Assembly (NCBI RefSeq): GCF_009727055.1
Contig: NC_052350.1
Coordinates: forward strand, 36,784,874-36,848,873
Reading direction: 5' to 3'
DNA length: 64,000 nucleotides
Source of the DNA: Benincasa hispida
Lineage: Eukaryota > Streptophyta > Magnoliopsida > Cucurbitales > Cucurbitaceae
The position numbers were made by a program, and so were the translations under genes. How positions within the stretch are numbered: the first letter of the stretch is position 1; each line of letters starts with the position of its first letter. Shown here piece after piece: positions 47,091-58,023 of the stretch. The notes under the pieces were generated by a model. The model had not been told where the DNA came from, did no database searches, and saw nothing but the letters and a program-made list of their open reading frames with translations.

Positions 47091-47443
47091 ACCACCAGGG
47101 AAAAAAACTATTGGAAGCTTAACCATGATGATAAAAATTTGAAAAAAAAAATTCAAAACTATAATTCATATTGATATATATATAAGTGTAATCGATATAC
47201 TAAATATACAATATATCATACAACTGATACACTGTTATACAAAACAGAACATAATAAACAAAAAAGAAAAAGAAAAGAAAGAAACAGTACTATAAGGATG
47301 AAAAACATGGAAAATATCCAATATGTAAAAAGGAAAATATAAATAAATAAATAAATAAATAGAGATTACATTTAAAAAGAACGAAAAAATATGAACAATC
47401 AAAGCTCAATACCTAAAAAGAAACAATAAAGAAATAGAGAAAC

Positions 47444-47591
47444 TGTGGAAACAGTCATGTTTGACTAAATAAATTCTTGTGTATTAACTTGAGAATTACA
47501 TAGGAATTTTATAGAAAGGAAGATAACCGAATTTCCTAATTATAGCCTAAATATATGTATAATACATAAATCAAGACCTAAATATCTAACA
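47444..47591 (-). repeat. Left (3') LTR of TRIM-like element, 148 bp
   Basis: TGTGGAAACAGTCATG...CTAAATATCTAACA on the plus strand. It differs from the right copy at a handful of positions. It contains TTTTATAG (a minus-strand TATA box CTATAAAA). Confidence 0.85.
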
Positions 47592-48488
47592 CCGTCCCTC
47601 AAACTCAAGGTGATAACACCATCCCTCAAATTCAAGGTGATGGAAACAACTTGAGTTTGTAAGTGACAACAAAAACTGAAGAAGTAATTCTGAATCAAAA
47701 CACGGTAGATCTGGGCGGGAAGCAGAAAACCCATGAAGAACTGGAACATAGAGAACTTCTAGACTGGAAACAGGAACTCACAAACTTCTAGGTTGGGAAC
47801 AGAGACCTTCATAAAGATCTAAAACAAAACCCATGAACTTCTGAGCTAAAAAACGAGATCTACGAATGCCAGATTCGAAAATAGAACAGAACAAAGCTAA
47901 AACCCATTAACAAAGACAAACCAAAACTAGTCTTGACTAAACCAAACCAAAACTAGGTTTGTCAGAAGCAAAGCATCAGTGGGTTTGGTTCTATTTTGCA
48001 GTAGATGTGGGTGAGCATGGAGTGGGGGAGCATTGAGTAGGGGGAGCATGGAGTGGGGGAGCATCGAATAGGTAAGCATCGAGTGGGTGAGCATCAAGTA
48101 GGGGATCGAGGATCGAGTATGTGAAACCCGGATATCCATTTTTCCTACTTAAACAGGTAATTAAGGGAATTAACTAAGTATGAGTTAAATCCTATGTTGA
48201 AGAGAAGGAAATTTCTAAGTGTTGAATAGATTTTCCTTGAGTAGCTTTGAGTTAAGCCTTAACTAGTGAAAAATTTGGCTAAGTGTGAAGCCAAAAAGAA
48301 ACCATGTGTTTGGTGTTAACGCATGAGGTGAGGTCTAAAAGAAATTAAGCCAAAAGAAAACAATGTGTTTGTAAGGTTGGACGCATGTTGGCCGAGGCAT
48401 TGGCAAAAGGCATTGCCAAGAGTTGCTCATGCATTAAGAATGTGTGAGCGAGAGCGAAGAGAGCGAGATGTTGAACGCAAGGCGCCAG

Positions 48489-49060
48489 GTAGACGATCGT
48501 GTAGCAAAAGAGCAGCACTACACGATGAGGTAGGCGATCGCGTAGTAAATGAGCGAAGCTAAGCGATGAGGTAGGCGATGTATAGCAAATGCGCGAAGCT
48601 AAGCGATGAGGTAAGTGATCGTGTAGCAAATGCACGCGGCGTTAAACGATGAGAAGTGACGCACTAGACAATTGAGTTATACGATAGGCGTTAAGCACTA
48701 CACGATCAGTGTAAGCGCTAGATGACAAACGTATAAACTGGACGATAGCTCTATACGATAGCATTAGACGATAGCGTTACGCATTGAGCGAGCGCTAGAC
48801 GATGCGTAGGCGCTGGGCGATAGACTACACGATGGCGCTACATGATAAGCAGATGCATTAGACGATAGGTGGATAAAGTAGACGATAAGGCATCAGTGCT
48901 AAACAATGGAGGTAAACGATGGGCGCGGCAGCTAAGCGATAAGCTATGCACGAGATCGTTGAGAGCGAGATTGTTTTCTAAACGATTGAGCTATACTATG
49001 GGGCATTGGAGCTAAGTGATAGATGCAAGAACTAAGTGATGGAGCGATGCTAAGGCTTGC
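48489..49060 (+). repeat. ~41-bp repeats with ACGATG/CGATCGTG words in LTR
   Basis: Four clear ~41-bp units (48,489-48,650) of GTAGGCGATCGTGTAGCAAA followed by TGAGCGAAGCTAAGCGATGAG. Degenerate 'TAGACGATAG' and 'CTACACGATG' words then continue to about 49,060. The inverse relative is in CACTA 1 at 37,440-38,225. Confidence 0.8.
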
Positions 49061-49324
49061 GTTATACAAGGTTGATAAGCTCTTCCGGACAAATGGCTAT
49101 ACTGAGAGATGGTTAGACTTGAGTTAGTAGGAGCTGGACGAATTAAGTTTCATGCAAAGGAAGTCTTATGCATGAGGAAGACAACTCAAGTAGGTGAGTG
49201 GCACAGAAGTAGGTGAATGGCAAAGGAAATAGGTGGTGACAAAACATGGTGCAAACACTCCAAAGTAGGAGGTGTCTTGCATTGGAGACTTGGTAAAGAT
49301 GATAAGGATCGTTTCCTTTGGCCT

Positions 49325-49334
49325 ATAAATACCA
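49325..49334 (+). promoter_or_regulatory. Possible TATA box of Tekay-like LTR
   Basis: CTATAAATAC in GGCCTATAAATACCACCAC, followed by a leader-like stretch. Core promoter inferred from sequence only. Confidence 0.5.
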
Positions 49335-50470
49335 CCACAAGAGGTCTCTTCTATTCATAAGCCAAATGCTCTTCAAAGAACGTAAAGAAGAGTGTTAAAA
49401 AGTGGATTTGAAGGAGACCATGCATCGAACATGAAGTTCCAAGAGGGGGAAATGCTTTCGGACAGTGAAGTCTGGAAGTAGCATCAACTTGAGACGAGGA
49501 TTTCTCCCAGAATGCTCGTGCGTTTGTAGTAATTCTAAAGCCACCTGAAAGCTCTGAGAGTCTAGTTTTTAGGGTAGGGCTGCTGGAGAAGAAGCTCTAA
49601 GGAATCGGGCCGAAAAGTGAAGAAAAGTCAGAAGGGTCAAGCTCTCGGGTAAGCTTGGGCCAGTCTTGATGTTTTGAAAATTCTAGGCAAACACGATGAG
49701 TTTTGAGCTAAGATTTTAAGGTAAGCTTCTTGAGACATTTTAGAGCATGTTTGTAGAAGGAATTATCTTGAGATAAGGATTAGAACTATGAGTAATCCGA
49801 GCTTTAAGTTAAATCTGGATCTTAGGGTTCGAAAAGGAGCCCGAGAAGACTAAGGAACTTCTAGAGAGGAAGATTTCTATCCTTACCAAGGTGAGTGGTA
49901 TTCCTTTAAGTTTAAAGCATATATTTTAGAGCAAATTGTATATGTTTATATTATGAATGAGTAATTAGCATGTGAATGAGATAATATGGTCGGGATGGTC
50001 AGGGGGCCAATAGACCTAGTTGCTGAGCCCAAAAGTGGAACCTCACAGGATGGTCAGGGGACTGAGAGGTCTAGTTCCTGAGTCTATGGGAGGAACCTCG
50101 TATGGGATGGCCAGAGGGCTGACGGGCCTAGCTTCTGAGCCTATGAGCAGGGAGCTATGTGCACATAGGAGACATAGGGAACAAAGGGGAATGCAAAAGA
50201 GCAAGTGTTTATAATTAGTAACAAGTAACTATCTACCGTGCGTGTAGATAGAAGTTGAGACCAGACTCATTCAAAGATGAGGTTTGAGTATTAACGTCGT
50301 ATATATGATATGCTTGTTATTTATGAGTTGAAATAGTGATGTGTGGAAAATGGAGAATAAACATGCGTGCATCTTATGCTATGCGTTGATCTCCATGCGT
50401 CGATGGTCATGCGTTGGATTAAAAAATATACAATATGCACTTAAGAATATATGCGATGACCATGTGTTCC

Positions 50471-52251
50471 TGCCACAAGTTTTTTTGCTCTCTCGCCTAG
50501 TATAACGACATCGCAAGTTTCTCGGGGTAATCTGAGGTCGAACTCAGGGACTTGTAACTAAATGTTGTGAAGCAATGCGTTTGCGGCGATGAATAAAAGA
50601 ATAAGGGAGTTAAAAGACTATGCGCTACTCCTACTCCTAACTAAACAGATTAAGCAATGGAAGTATGACTATGAGAGTTGGTAGAGATGTGACAACTGTT
50701 AACGCGTAATAAGATGCATGAAAAAATAGATAAAATGGTGGAAGGGATAACTTCACCGTATCATTAAGCTTGATTGCAAGGGTAACCCCAGCCACCACAA
50801 GTTATGCGATCATGCTACACAAAAATATACGCATATGATGCATATGCGAAAATGTCGATATTGCTTATGTCTAAGTCTCTATTCTTGCTTATGCGATCTA
50901 ACACACATAAGACAAGGTGACCGCATACTACCATATCCTATTTCTAGGATATATGCGATGTGTAAATAGCAGATAGAACTTATTCCTAAGTTTCTACTCT
51001 TGCTTATGCGATCCAATCTGGCTCTCCCAAGCCTAGATTTGGTCTTTAGACTACTCTCCCAAGTATGTCCAAATGATGAATGATGCACTCATAAGACAGG
51101 ATGATCTCATAAATCATGGTTGTGTTGAACAAAAGATTATTCCTATCTCTAGGAACAATGCTTACTTTGCTTAATGAGTTCCACTACTTACCCTCTCGGG
51201 CAGTTAGTCGCCGCTGATCAGCTCATAGACAAACGTTGCTACAGCCTCACACTAAGCAAAGAGGATTTACTCATTATACTCACGCAACGCACACCTCTCG
51301 GTGGTTTGCTACATGTTTCATATGTCTATGTCACATGATTGAGTATGCGATACTCTTGTAGTCTTACTTAGTTCGTTGCAATGAAAGTAAGGGATGATAA
51401 AGAAGAAGTTAATGAAGATGAAGTTGAAGGAAATAAAGAGATGCATTGATTACAAAATGTATTAATGTCTTAAGCCAAAATGTAATACAATACAAAGATA
51501 GAAGAGAGGTGAAGGGCTAGATGTAGAAAATTTCTTGCTTCCATCAGATATGTGTCAAGGCTGCCGGTGGTACCATGGAAGGGCGATGGAGTAGTCTCTC
51601 TCGAGATCTATCTTCGGCAAAGCTCCGGTCGTCACTCAGAATGGGTTGAAGGAATGAAGAATCTCAAAGAATGTCTTCTCACACTCTCATCTGTGATCAC
51701 AAGGATCTGCCTTTAAGTAGAAGCTCGGATGCTTTGAATTTGGGCTCTACAGCTCTACTTATAGAGCTCAAATACCGACAGCATTGATGGTTCTGCTATG
51801 AATCACTGCCACTAACGGTGCGGTAGGTAAAATGTCAACATCATCTTTTGGTACTACCAAGGTATGCGTTCATGCTCATTTTTTCTGAAGTACTGTCGCA
51901 TTCCACCAACCTTGCGATCACCCTTCTATCATGGTTATTACTTTGTAACCGCAACATCCATGCGATGAACGCATGTGATCAATAGCCGCAACATCCATGC
52001 GATGAACGTATACGATCACCCTTGCGATGGTCTGGGATTCACCGCATGCGATCGATTCCTGCGATAACTATAAAAATAGACATTTTGACACAAAATAACG
52101 CATAATATTGGGTTAGCCAAGATTTTCAATGCTGATCAACGCAAGCTCATTTTTCACATGAATTCTTAGTATAATCACCGCATATTCTACTTGTTAGCCC
52201 TCATAATTCTAAATAAAATGCTACAATAACTTGTATTTCTACCAACTATCA
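50471..52251 (-). repeat. Athila/Tat-like minus-strand LTR nested in Tekay-like LTR
   Basis: On the minus strand it probably starts TGATAGTTGGTAGAAATAC and ends ACTTGTGGCA. Near its end is 'CAAGTCCCTGAGTTCGACC', typical of the 3' end of such LTRs. 'ATGCGAT' words are scattered throughout. Neither PBS nor internal domain is attached. No convincing target duplication was found, so the limits are approximate. Confidence 0.5.
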
Positions 52252-52727
52252 AATAGACTCTAGAAGTTGCTTACCACTCATTGAGCTTTGTGAAGCTCAT
52301 TCTTTTTGTTCATGTTTTTCTTCCCAGGTAGCACAAGGTGAGAAATTCCAGGGTGCTTCTAAGGTCAAGGTCTGCCACAAGCCATAGTCACACTTCCAGA
52401 GTTTTAGAGTTATTAATGTAAAGTTTGTAGTTAAGTCTTGGAGTTGTATAAACATTACATTGTAGTAATAAAATGGGTCTACTTAATCAATTGTTGTTTA
52501 TCTTCTTGGATTAAAGTTTACTGAGTGTAGTAAAGAAGTTCAGATGGGCAGTAGGTATCACAAAAGGGTGGTATCTGCGGTTCGTCGCGCCTCCCCTCGG
52601 GCTCAAGAGGCGGGCTCGGGGCGGGATGTGACAAAGTAGGGGATCGAGGATCAAGTTTTGGACCAAATCGAGTTTTGGACCGGATCGAGTTTTGGACCAG
52701 ATCGAGTTCTTCACAGTGGGGATCATC

Positions 52728-52826
52728 GAGTGGGTGAGATCTGAGATGCGGAAGAGAGGCTGGGCAACCACAGATTTGGGCAGATATGGAGCGAATTAGA
52801 GATGGATTAGTGCATAGATCTACCTC
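52728..52826. repeat. Left copy of ~99-bp duplication flanking adapter
   Basis: GAGTGGGTGAGATCTGAG... to ...AGATCTACCTC, identical by eye to 52,870-52,968 at an offset of 142 bases. The two copies are separated only by the adapter and five further bases. In real DNA there is probably a single copy. Confidence 0.9.
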
Positions 52827-52864
52827 CTGTCTCTTATACACATCTAGATGTGTATAAGAGACAG
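52827..52864. other. Nextera mate-pair junction adapter (artefact)
   Basis: CTGTCTCTTATACACATCT followed immediately by its reverse complement AGATGTGTATAAGAGACAG: two Tn5 mosaic ends head to head, exactly the 38-bp junction adapter of Nextera mate-pair libraries. Its translation gives the familiar contaminant peptide VSYTHLDVYKRQ on the minus strand. It is not genomic. Confidence 0.98.
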
Positions 52865-52869
52865 GCATT

Positions 52870-52968
52870 GAGTGGGTGAGATCTGAGATGCGGAAGAGAG
52901 GCTGGGCAACCACAGATTTGGGCAGATATGGAGCGAATTAGAGATGGATTAGTGCATAGATCTACCTC
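52870..52968. repeat. Right copy of ~99-bp duplication flanking adapter
   Basis: Identical by eye to 52,728-52,826; continues naturally into the TRIM interior (CGTCGATCGACCGTCGAC) and the PBS at 53,044. Confidence 0.9.
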
Positions 52969-53043
52969 CGTCGATCGACCGTCGACAGAGGTAGAGATCG
53001 AACAATAACGACTACTGAAAAATGGAAAACTTTAGAGATTGAA

Positions 53044-53054
53044 CTCTGATACCA
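53044..53054 (-). other. PBS of TRIM-like element (Met tRNA type)
   Basis: Minus-strand TGGTATCAGAG directly abuts the LTR end ...TTTCCACA. Confidence 0.85.
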
Positions 53055-53200
53055 TGTGGAAACAATGTTGGATTGAATAAATTCTTGTGTATTAACTTAA
53101 GAATTACATAGGGATTTTATAGAAAGGAAGATAACTGAATTTCCTAATTATAGCCTAAATATATACATAATACATAAATTAAGGCCTAAATAGCTTAACA
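53055..53200 (-). repeat. Right (5') LTR of TRIM-like element, 146 bp
   Basis: TGTGGAAACAATGTTGG...AATAGCTTAACA on the plus strand, partner of 47,444-47,591. Confidence 0.85.
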
Positions 53201-53464
53201 GAAAAAAAAAAATTAAAAGAAACAGAGTGAAGAAAATATAAAAAATAATTGAGAAATTTTGATAAGAAGAAAAAATAGTTGAGAATGAGAAAACGACATG
53301 GAGAAACCAAAAATAAGATTTTCCTGCACTTTCCTTTTAACTCAAAGATAATTTGAGAATAATCAAGAAAACAGAAACAAAATTTTCAAAAAGTATCATG
53401 TTTGTAAAATGAGAAAAGTGTGTGACATGCCTCTCATTTCCTATTCCTAAATTGCCATTTGTTT
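53201..53464. other. A-rich spacer
   Basis: Starts with an A run and ends at the TSD of the next element. No feature seen. Confidence 0.4.
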
Positions 53465-53469
53465 AATAA

Positions 53470-54182
53470 CGTTGGGTGAAAATTTAACTTTCAAAATAAA
53501 GAAGGAATCAAGTTTGTTGGGTCAAGAATCCCACATTCAAAAATTTGGTATTGTAAGTCTTCTTTATGTACTCCAACCTTGTATTTTGGGTTTGGGCCCT
53601 AAAGGGTACCCATGTTTTGAAGGGAGTGAGAAGATAGACCAATGTGGGTTCGGTGGACATCCCACAAGCGCACCGTCGTCCGATTGGGCGTGGCGAGGCG
53701 CGTGTGTGTGTGATGATTATTTTTAATAAAAAAATACTATTTTATTTTTTTTATCATTATTATTATTTTTAAAACGGTCCATTGATTATTTTGAAAATGG
53801 TTCGTTTCGATGCTGAAGGCCTATAAAAGGGGAGGACTTCAACAGTTCGTAAGACACATAATTCATTTTCTAAATTCCCACTTCATTTTCCTCTCCTCCT
53901 CCATCTTAGCTTTCCGAGCAGTGAGTTTAGAAAGGGTGTATGTTCTAATCGGTAATGGTGTATTTCCGATCGATTTTCATTTGGTTGTTTTATCCTGGGG
54001 ACGACGTGGCAATTTTCAGACCTAGTTGCACACTTGGACAGAGCCACAAAACATCTTAAAGAGAGCGAGCTCCACGACTCAGCCTATAACGAGTTTCTGT
54101 TTTGCACGTTTTGCTCTGGGGTTGACGGTCGTGCCTTTAGGGCTTACAGTTCGTGGTTCTGAGGGCCCTGCTATTTCCAACA
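53470..54182 (+). repeat. 5' LTR of copia element (713 bp)
   Basis: Starts CGTTGGGTGAAAATT (T of TG mutated to C) and ends GCTATTTCCAACA. Holds a TATA box at 53,821 that the 3' LTR lacks. Confidence 0.88.
53821..53830 (+). promoter_or_regulatory. TATA box in 5' LTR
   Basis: CTATAAAAGG in the context AAGGCCTATAAAAGGGGAGG, about 350 bases into the LTR. A ~40-bp segment containing it is absent from the 3' LTR near 58,345. Confidence 0.75.
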
Positions 54183-54207
54183 ATTTTAAGACGTTTCGAC
54201 ATCTTTA

Positions 54208-54890
54208 ATGGCCCTCAGTAGCAACAATGAGATATCTGACCTCAACCGTCCATTCCGGTTCGAAGAAGCGAACTTCAAGCGGTGGAAGCAAAAGATGTTG
54301 TTCTTCCTCACCATCAAGAAAGTTGTCGAAGTTTGTACCAGCGCTAAGCCAATCGTCACTTTAGAAGAACCAACTGAACAACAGATAAAAGAAGCTGCTG
54401 ACTAGGAGGAGAAAGACTTTTTATGTAAGAATTTTATTTTAAATGGTTTGACTGATGATATGTATGACTACATTTTAAATGGTTTGACTGATGCTCTGTA
54501 TGACTACTACAGTACAATGAAGACAGCAAATGAGGTCTAGGATGCCCTACAAAAGAATTATGACACCGAAGAGGCCGGGTCGAAGAAATATGCGGTTAGT
54601 CGTTATCTCAAGTTCCAGATTACAGATGACAAATCCATGGAGGCCCAATCCCATGAACTCCAGGAGATAGCCCACGAGATAATTGCTGAAGGTATGCCTT
54701 TAGACGAACAATTCCAAGTTGTTATTATTGATAAACTGCCCCCCTTTAGAAGGATTTTAAGACCACATTGAGGCATAAGACAAAGAAGTTCTCCTTTGAG
54801 AGTCTTATAACTCGGCTAAGGATCGAGGAGGAAGCTCGGAAGCAGAACCAGAGGGAGTAGGTGAACGCAGTATCTAGACCTTAATAAAAT
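54208..54890 (+). pseudogene. Copia gag, broken
   Basis: The ATG at 54,208 gives 'MALSSNNEISDLNRP' and 'FKRWKQKMLFFLTIKKVVEV', a stop at 54,403, then in frame 'EEKDFLCKNFILNGLTDDMY'. A 36-bp in-frame tandem duplication (54,436-54,471 and 54,472-54,507) repeats ILNGLTDxxYDY. 'YAVSRYLKFQITDDKSM', 'EIIAEGMPLDEQFQVVIIDK' and 'LITRLRIEEEARKQNQ' follow, with further stops and a frameshift. The domain is a UBN2-type gag. The expected zinc knuckle after it has been deleted. Confidence 0.8.
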
Positions 54891-54929
54891 GAAATCTTCT
54901 GTGTATATGCTGTGTTTTATGAATATTTG

Positions 54930-55830
54930 GCATGCTAGACTCTGTCATGTGGATAAGAATTTAATTAGTAACATGATTAGGCTGCAAATGGTACCTAAGT
55001 AATCCACGAATGATTTTGATAAATGCGAGTATTGTAGTCAGGCTAAAATTACTAAAACTCTGCATAAATCTGTACTTAGGAATTCTGAGCCTCTAGATTT
55101 GATTCATTCTGATGTCTGTGAATTTGATGGCATATTGACTAGGAACAGTAAAAGATATTTCATTACTTTTATTGATGACTGCTCTGATTTTACTTTTGTA
55201 TACCTACTGAAAAATAAAAGTGATGTTTTTTATGCTTTCAAACTTTTTGTTTCTAAAATAGAGAATCAGTTTAATAGAAAAGTTAAAAGACTTCGTAGTG
55301 ATAGGGGGAACCAAGTACGACTCGGACAGTTTTAATGAATTCTTTAACTCACATGGAATAATACACGAAAAGACCGCACCTTATTCTCCTAAAATGAACG
55401 GAAAAGCCGAAGCAAAAATAGAACTTTAGCTGAGCTAGTAGTTGCTATTTTACTTAGTTCAGGAGCCGCGTCTTATTGGTGGAGTGAAATCATCCTTACC
55501 GTGTGTTATGTCCTAAATAAAATCCCGAAATCTAAAAATAAAACTTCACCTTACAAAATTCTCAAGAATAAGAAACAAAACTTTCCTACTTTAGAACATG
55601 GGGTTGTCTAGCCTTTATAAGGATTCCTGACCCAAAAAGGAAAAATTTGGCTAGTAGAGCTTACGAGTGTGTCTTTATAGGCCTTAAATAGTAAGGCCTA
55701 CTGGTTCTATGATCTAGTGAACCAAGTGATCATTGAGTCAAATGATGTTGACTTCTTTGAAGATAGATTTCCTTTTAAATCAAAGAACAGTGAGGGCTTT
55801 GGTTCAGTGGTATAACCCTAGTTAGAAATC
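54930..55830 (+). pseudogene. Copia pre-integrase and integrase
   Basis: 'RLCHVDKNLISNMIRLQMV' and 'CEYCSQAKITKT' form the HHCC zinc-binding module. 'PLDLIHSDVCEFDGILT' holds the first catalytic Asp (HSDVC). 'FITFIDDCSDFTFVYLLKN' and 'RLRSDRGNQ' (second Asp region, RSDRG) follow to a stop at 55,335. The remaining piece, shifted in frame, shows 'THGIIHEKTAPYSP'-like and 'NGKAEAKIE' (Glu region) text. It would join cDNA to host DNA if intact. Confidence 0.8.
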
Positions 55831-55909
55831 CTAACCCTAGAGAGGAAACTAACCTAGAACCTAGAAGAAGCAAAAGAGCTAGAACCGCCAAAGATTTCGA
55901 AAATGACTT

Positions 55910-57474
55910 CCTGACCTACAATGTAGAAGAAGATCCTAAAGATATAAGAGTTGCCCTATCCTCAGTAGATGCCAACCTATGGCAAGAAGCCATAAGTGAT
56001 GAGATGGACTCACTTGAGTCAAATAGGACTTGGCACTTAGTAGATCTACCCCTATGATGTAAGACAATATGGTGCAAATGGATCTTAAGGAGGAAACTTA
56101 GATCTGATGGGACTGTCGACAAATTTAAAGCCAGGTTAGTAGTGAAGAGCTTTAGACAGAGAGAAAACGTAGATTTCTTTGACAACTTCTCCCCTGTCAC
56201 TAGAATTACCTCTATTCGTGTCCTGCTCTCTCTCGCTGCCCTTTATAACCTCGTAGTACATCAGATAGATGTAAAAAACCCCTTTCCTAAATGGTGAACT
56301 TGAAGAAGAGATTTACATGGAACAATCTGATGGTTTTGTTGTCCATGATCAAGAAAATAAGGTGTGTAAATTAGACAAATCTCTCTATGGACTAAAACAA
56401 GCTCCTAAGCAATGGCATGAAAAATTTGACAACCTTATCCTATCTAAAGGTTTCAAGGTCAATGAAAGTAACAAATGCATCTACCATAAGTTTGATGATA
56501 ACCTATGCACTATCTTATGTCTATATGTAGATGATTTATTGATCTTTGGGTCGAACTTGCACGTCATAAATGATGTAAAATCAATATTGAGTGCGAACTT
56601 CGACATAAAAGACTTAGGAGAAGCTAGTGTAATCTTAGGCATAAAAGTAAATAGATCTGAAAAGGGAATTTCTTTAGATCAATCTCACTATATAGAAAAG
56701 AGAAATATAATTACTTTGAGTGTAAACCAGCCTATACTTCTTATGACCCTAGTGTCAAGTTGTTCAAGAACACTGGTGACAGTGTTAATCAATCTGAGTA
56801 TGCGAGCATCATAGACAGTCTTAGATATCCTGCCGACTGCACTAGGCCTGACATAGCATATGCTGTAGGACTACTTTGCAGGTTTACAAGCAGACCTAGT
56901 AAAGAGCATTGGAATGCTATAGAAATGGTCATAAGATACTTAAAGAAAACCCAAAACCTAGGATTACATTATCAAAAGTTTCCCGCTGTTCTGGAAGGGT
57001 TCAGCGATGCTGATTGGAACTCTTTTTTTGGATGATTCAAAGGCTATAAGTGGCTATATCTTTAATATAGCTGGCAGAGCTATCTCTTGGAAGTCCAAGA
57101 AACAGACTATTTTATCCCAATCTACAATGGAGTCATAAATGATAGCACTAGTGACAGCTAGTTAGGAAGCAGGCTGGCTTAGAAGTCTGCTATCAGAGAT
57201 TCCCTTATGGAAAAAGCCGATACCAGCCATATTGATCCATTGCAATAGTACTGCAGCAATCGCAAAAGTTCAGAACCATTACTACAACAGAAAGAGACGT
57301 CAAATATGTCGTAAGCACAGTACCATTAAAGAATTTCTCATTACTAGTGTTGTTAGAGTGGATCACATACGGACTGATGAAAATTTGGCAGATCCTTTGA
57401 CGAAAGGACTGGCCAAAGAAAAGGTTTTCAGAACCTCATGGGAGTCATGCCTATCAAAAGATGAATCACCGTAA
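55910..57474 (+). pseudogene. Copia reverse transcriptase and RNase H
   Basis: The start 'LWQEAISDEMDSLESNRTWH' has a stop after 'LVDLPL'. 'KARLVVKSFRQRENVDFF', 'VVHQIDVKN', 'CKLDKSLYGLKQAPKQWHEK' and the catalytic box 'LCLYVDDLLIFG' (56,515-56,550) are clear. Frameshifts occur near 56,280 (run of Cs and Ts) and near 56,720-56,810. RNase H follows: 'GFSDADWNS', 'AISWKSKKQTILSQSTMES', and 'DHIRTDENLADPLTKGLA' ending at 57,474. The YVDD box is intact, the protein is not. Confidence 0.85.
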
Positions 57475-58023
57475 GGAAAACCCAACCTATAGACTGGAGA
57501 TCCCAAGAAACAAGTTCAACGGTAATAACTGATCACGAGTGATATATAGTGAATCATGCTAAACCAAACACAGAGTTCCATTCCTATGACTTAAAGTCTG
57601 AGCATGATATCCTGGAAGCGTAAGAAAAGGTTGAACTCAGTTCTTAATGAGATCTATACTTGATGACAAGTGGGTACCCAGCTATAGAACTACCCTTGAT
57701 AGACTCACTTGTGTGAATGTGGAAGTGAGGGTCGCTTCCTATGGAGTTTTTAGGCAACTCTCTAGAGCATTCACTAAACCGGAATTCACGTGCTAGGCCT
57801 TAAAAGCACGAGCTTTCGTACTACATCCTAATGACACTCTGTGTGAGATGCTGTCAGAGATAGAGTTCAAAACCAAGGGTTACTCTAGTATATTCTGAAT
57901 CATCTGCACTATGTAAAGGTTCAAGTCGTAAGACACCTTGCTTATGCACAGTGTTGTATAGACTAAAACTGCTCGATGAAAATCTTTCTCTCTTTCTTTT
58001 TGTTTAAATTTCCAAGTGGGGAT
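57475..58023 (+). other. 3' untranslated part and PPT of copia element
   Basis: No coding frame. Ends with the polypurine tract AAGTGGGGA (about 58,014-58,022) immediately before the 3' LTR. Confidence 0.7.

Larger units (their letters stand above)
48120..52633 (+). repeat. Tekay/Del-like solo LTR, TSD GAGTA/AAGTA
   Basis: Begins TGTGAAACCCGGATATCC and ends GGGCGGGATGTGACA. Flanking 5-mers GAGTA (48,115-48,119) and AAGTA (52,634-52,638) differ by one base. Text such as 'GTTGCTTACCACTCATTGAG' and the GC-rich end 'GGCTCGGGGCGGGATGTGACA' (last 20 bases in part) is typical of chromovirus Tekay LTRs as I know them. A minus-strand LTR (about 50,471-52,251) is nested in it, leaving about 2.7 kb of its own sequence. 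TATA and leader are probably near 49,325 (CCTATAAATACC). Confidence 0.7.
47444..53200 (-). mobile_element. Miniature (TRIM-like) copia-type retrotransposon with nested LTRs
   Basis: LTRs 47,444-47,591 and 53,055-53,200 are nearly identical and have TG...CA ends. The PBS lies next to the right LTR on the minus strand and a PPT-like CCTTGAGTTTGAGGGACGG lies next to the left LTR. Flanks GAAAC (47,439-47,443) and GAAAA (53,201-53,205) differ by one base. Without the nested LTR (48,120-52,633) and the adapter artefact it is about 1.1 kb, with no coding capacity. The interior has short tandem units 'GAGCATCGAGTGGGTGAGC' (48,010-48,110) and 'GATCGAGTTTTGGACC' (52,640-52,710). Confidence 0.8.

Noticed and set aside
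48345..48635. 96-codon minus-strand frame and the overlapping 65-codon plus-strand frame
   Set aside because: They lie in the 41-bp LTR repeats; no motif and no conservation beyond the repeat.
52518..52913. 131-codon minus-strand frame with an apparent protein
   Set aside because: It crosses the Nextera junction and includes the contaminant peptide VSYTHLDVYKRQ; the rest is TRIM interior and Tekay LTR end.
55916..56200. 94-codon minus-strand frame
   Set aside because: It is the antisense shadow of the reverse transcriptase region.
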